From positions 62,001 to 126,000 of the forward strand of contig NZ_FRCM01000007.1 in assembly GCF_900142915.1 (NCBI RefSeq): DNA of 64,000 nucleotides, in the 5' to 3' direction. The stretch comes from Mucilaginibacter sp. OK098. Its GTDB lineage: Bacteria > Bacteroidota > Bacteroidia > Sphingobacteriales > Sphingobacteriaceae. The notes beneath the pieces were generated by a model. The model made no database searches. It had not been told where the DNA came from and was given only the letters and a program-made list of their open reading frames with translations. Of this stretch, positions 63,033 through 64,000 are shown piece after piece; the first letter of the stretch is position 1, and every line of letters begins with the position of its first letter. The position numbers and the translations under genes were made by a program.

Positions 63033-64000
63033 TACTTAATGTTTGATTAACAAGATCTAAAAATCTTTCACTTTCATTTTCCCAGTTCAGGGTATTTTTA
63101 GCCAAAAGCCATGATTCCTCCCGGCTTTTTAAAAGCAGATCCCGGTTTTTATTATATGCCGATAAAACATCAGTCAATGATTGAACGTTTCCCTTTTGAT
63201 AAATGTTCCCAATGGCTGGGTATTGATTCAATAAAGCGCTTTGGGCAGTGGTGTCACTTGCCGCAATAGCCAAACCGGCCTGTATATAAGTGAATATTTT
63301 ATTGCTTAACGCAAAATCATTATTGATGCTAAACCCGGGCTCCGTAGCCAGCCCAATATCAAATTGCGCTGCAAACCCAACCAATGCCGCCGGCATAACC
63401 GGCTGATGGTAAAAGATCTTTGCAACACCATTATTTAGTTGTTCAATGAATGTTATCGTCTGTGTTGAATGATAGCCCAGCAGGTGCAATTCAAAATTCT
63501 CGTCTTTTAAAATATGCAGCGCTTTTACAACATCTTCTATCCCACGGCTAACACCAATAACCTGCGAAAACCAAAAGAGCTTTACAGGTTGACCGGCATT
63601 TAATTGAGGTTGCTTTACATCATTATTAAAAGAGAAAACATTTAGCAGGGTAACAGGCTTTTTATCCGGAAAAAGTTGATGATATGCATTAGCAGTTTGT
63701 GTGCTGCTTGCTGATAAATAGCTTACCTGCGGAATATACTTATCCTCAATAAATGCTTTTAAAACAACTTCGCTATCGTTGTTATCATTTGAGCTTTCAT
63801 ACCGGTGAAAATCCTCTGCATCAAAGCCGCATAGCTTTTTATGTTTTTGCGATGCTTTAACCACCGCAGGTAAAGCACCAAGATTATGCCCGATGTACAG
63901 ATCAGCCTTGTGTTTTTTTGCTTCCCGGATTAAAAAATAGCTGCTCCTGGCAATGGCAAATTGCGCAAAGTACTTAATACCGGTATGTTTTGTAACCCAT
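63019..64000 (-). CDS. GT4-like glycosyltransferase (5' end outside the window)
   Basis: Partial gene: the frame is open to the right window edge. Past the first internal GTG (63864) it still reads FAQFAIARSSYFLIREAKKH and ADLYIGHNLGALPAVVKASQ, a typical GT4 acceptor-domain stretch, so the true start lies beyond 64000. The donor part has LFWFSQVIGVSRGIEDVVKA and KIFTYIQAGLAIAASDTTAQ. It overlaps the next gene by 14 bp and shows that the operon continues upstream. Confidence 0.8.
   Translation of the reverse strand, partial: WVTKHTGIKYFAQFAIARSSYFLIREAKKHKADLYIGHNLGALPAVVKASQKHKKLCGFDAEDFHRYESSNDNNDSEVVLKAFIEDKYIPQVSYLSASSTQTANAYHQLFPDKKPVTLLNVFSFNNDVKQPQLNAGQPVKLFWFSQVIGVSRGIEDVVKALHILKDENFELHLLGYHSTQTITFIEQLNNGVAKIFYHQPVMPAALVGFAAQFDIGLATEPGFSINNDFALSNKIFTYIQAGLAIAASDTTAQSALLNQYPAIGNIYQKGNVQSLTDVLSAYNKNRDLLLKSREESWLLAKNTLNWENESERFLDLVNQTLSSAKR

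Overview
The window looks like a chromosomal segment of a member of the Bacteroidota, most likely family Sphingobacteriaceae (Mucilaginibacter/Pedobacter-like). This is inference from several signs: Bacteroidota -7 promoter boxes (TAnnTTTG) before several genes, few Shine-Dalgarno sequences, a short AtpC next to AtpD, and families frequent in that group (ThuA-like, DUF4468, DUF2911, ASPIC/UnbV, FtsX/MacB-type permeases, LytS/LytTR pairs). Gaps between genes are unusually rich in hairpin-forming repeats.

Region 1 (1-18 kb), carbohydrate and amino-sugar use. A 5'-truncated beta-helix/beta-propeller protein is followed by a secreted GH18 chitinase. A leftward operon then encodes a complete mannose-family PTS: EIIA, EIIB, a fused EIIC-EIID, EI, HPr, and a NagB-type amino-sugar-phosphate deaminase. 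Divergent from it are a secreted GH9 glycosidase with a double thioredoxin-fold partner, three ThuA-like secreted proteins, a DUF4468 protein and a lipoprotein copper amine oxidase. A plausible reading is outer breakdown of chitin or chitosan, PTS uptake of an amino sugar as its 6-phosphate, and deamination to fructose-6-phosphate. No deacetylase (NagA) is present here, so glucosamine fits better than N-acetylglucosamine, but the substrate is not shown by the sequence.

Region 2 (18-38 kb), envelope, signalling and metal efflux. It holds a pirin, a Spy-like small protein, an ASPIC/UnbV repeat protein, a small exported protein of unknown function that seems to start at CTG, a YeiH-type permease, and three secreted or propeller proteins. 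Two two-component systems follow (LytS/LytTR and OmpR/HAMP kinase), the second directly upstream of a CzcCBA-like RND efflux operon. Four 11-bp direct repeats lie between the kinase stop codon and the efflux promoter and are a good candidate operator.

Region 3 (37-51 kb), housekeeping and mixed genes: ClpS, a secreted protein with an Arg/Gly-rich tail, GNAT and LysR genes, a rhodanese, a CocE-type hydrolase, AtpD-AtpC, a quinone oxidoreductase, an FtsX-type permease, a peroxiredoxin, tRNA-Arg(ACG), adenylate kinase and Obg.

Region 4 (51.9 kb to the right edge), an exopolysaccharide operon. Eleven leftward genes, mostly overlapping, encode four GT4-type glycosyltransferases (one cut by the window end), an acyltransferase-3, an FkbM methyltransferase, a Wzy-like polymerase, a SAM methyltransferase, a glycosyltransferase-2 fused to an exosortase-like membrane domain (Cys392, Arg433, His451/452), a WcaF-type acetyltransferase and a large membrane protein. 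The fusion is the most interesting item: it places a protein-sorting transpeptidase fold on a sugar transferase inside a polysaccharide operon, with no recognisable sorted substrate in the window.
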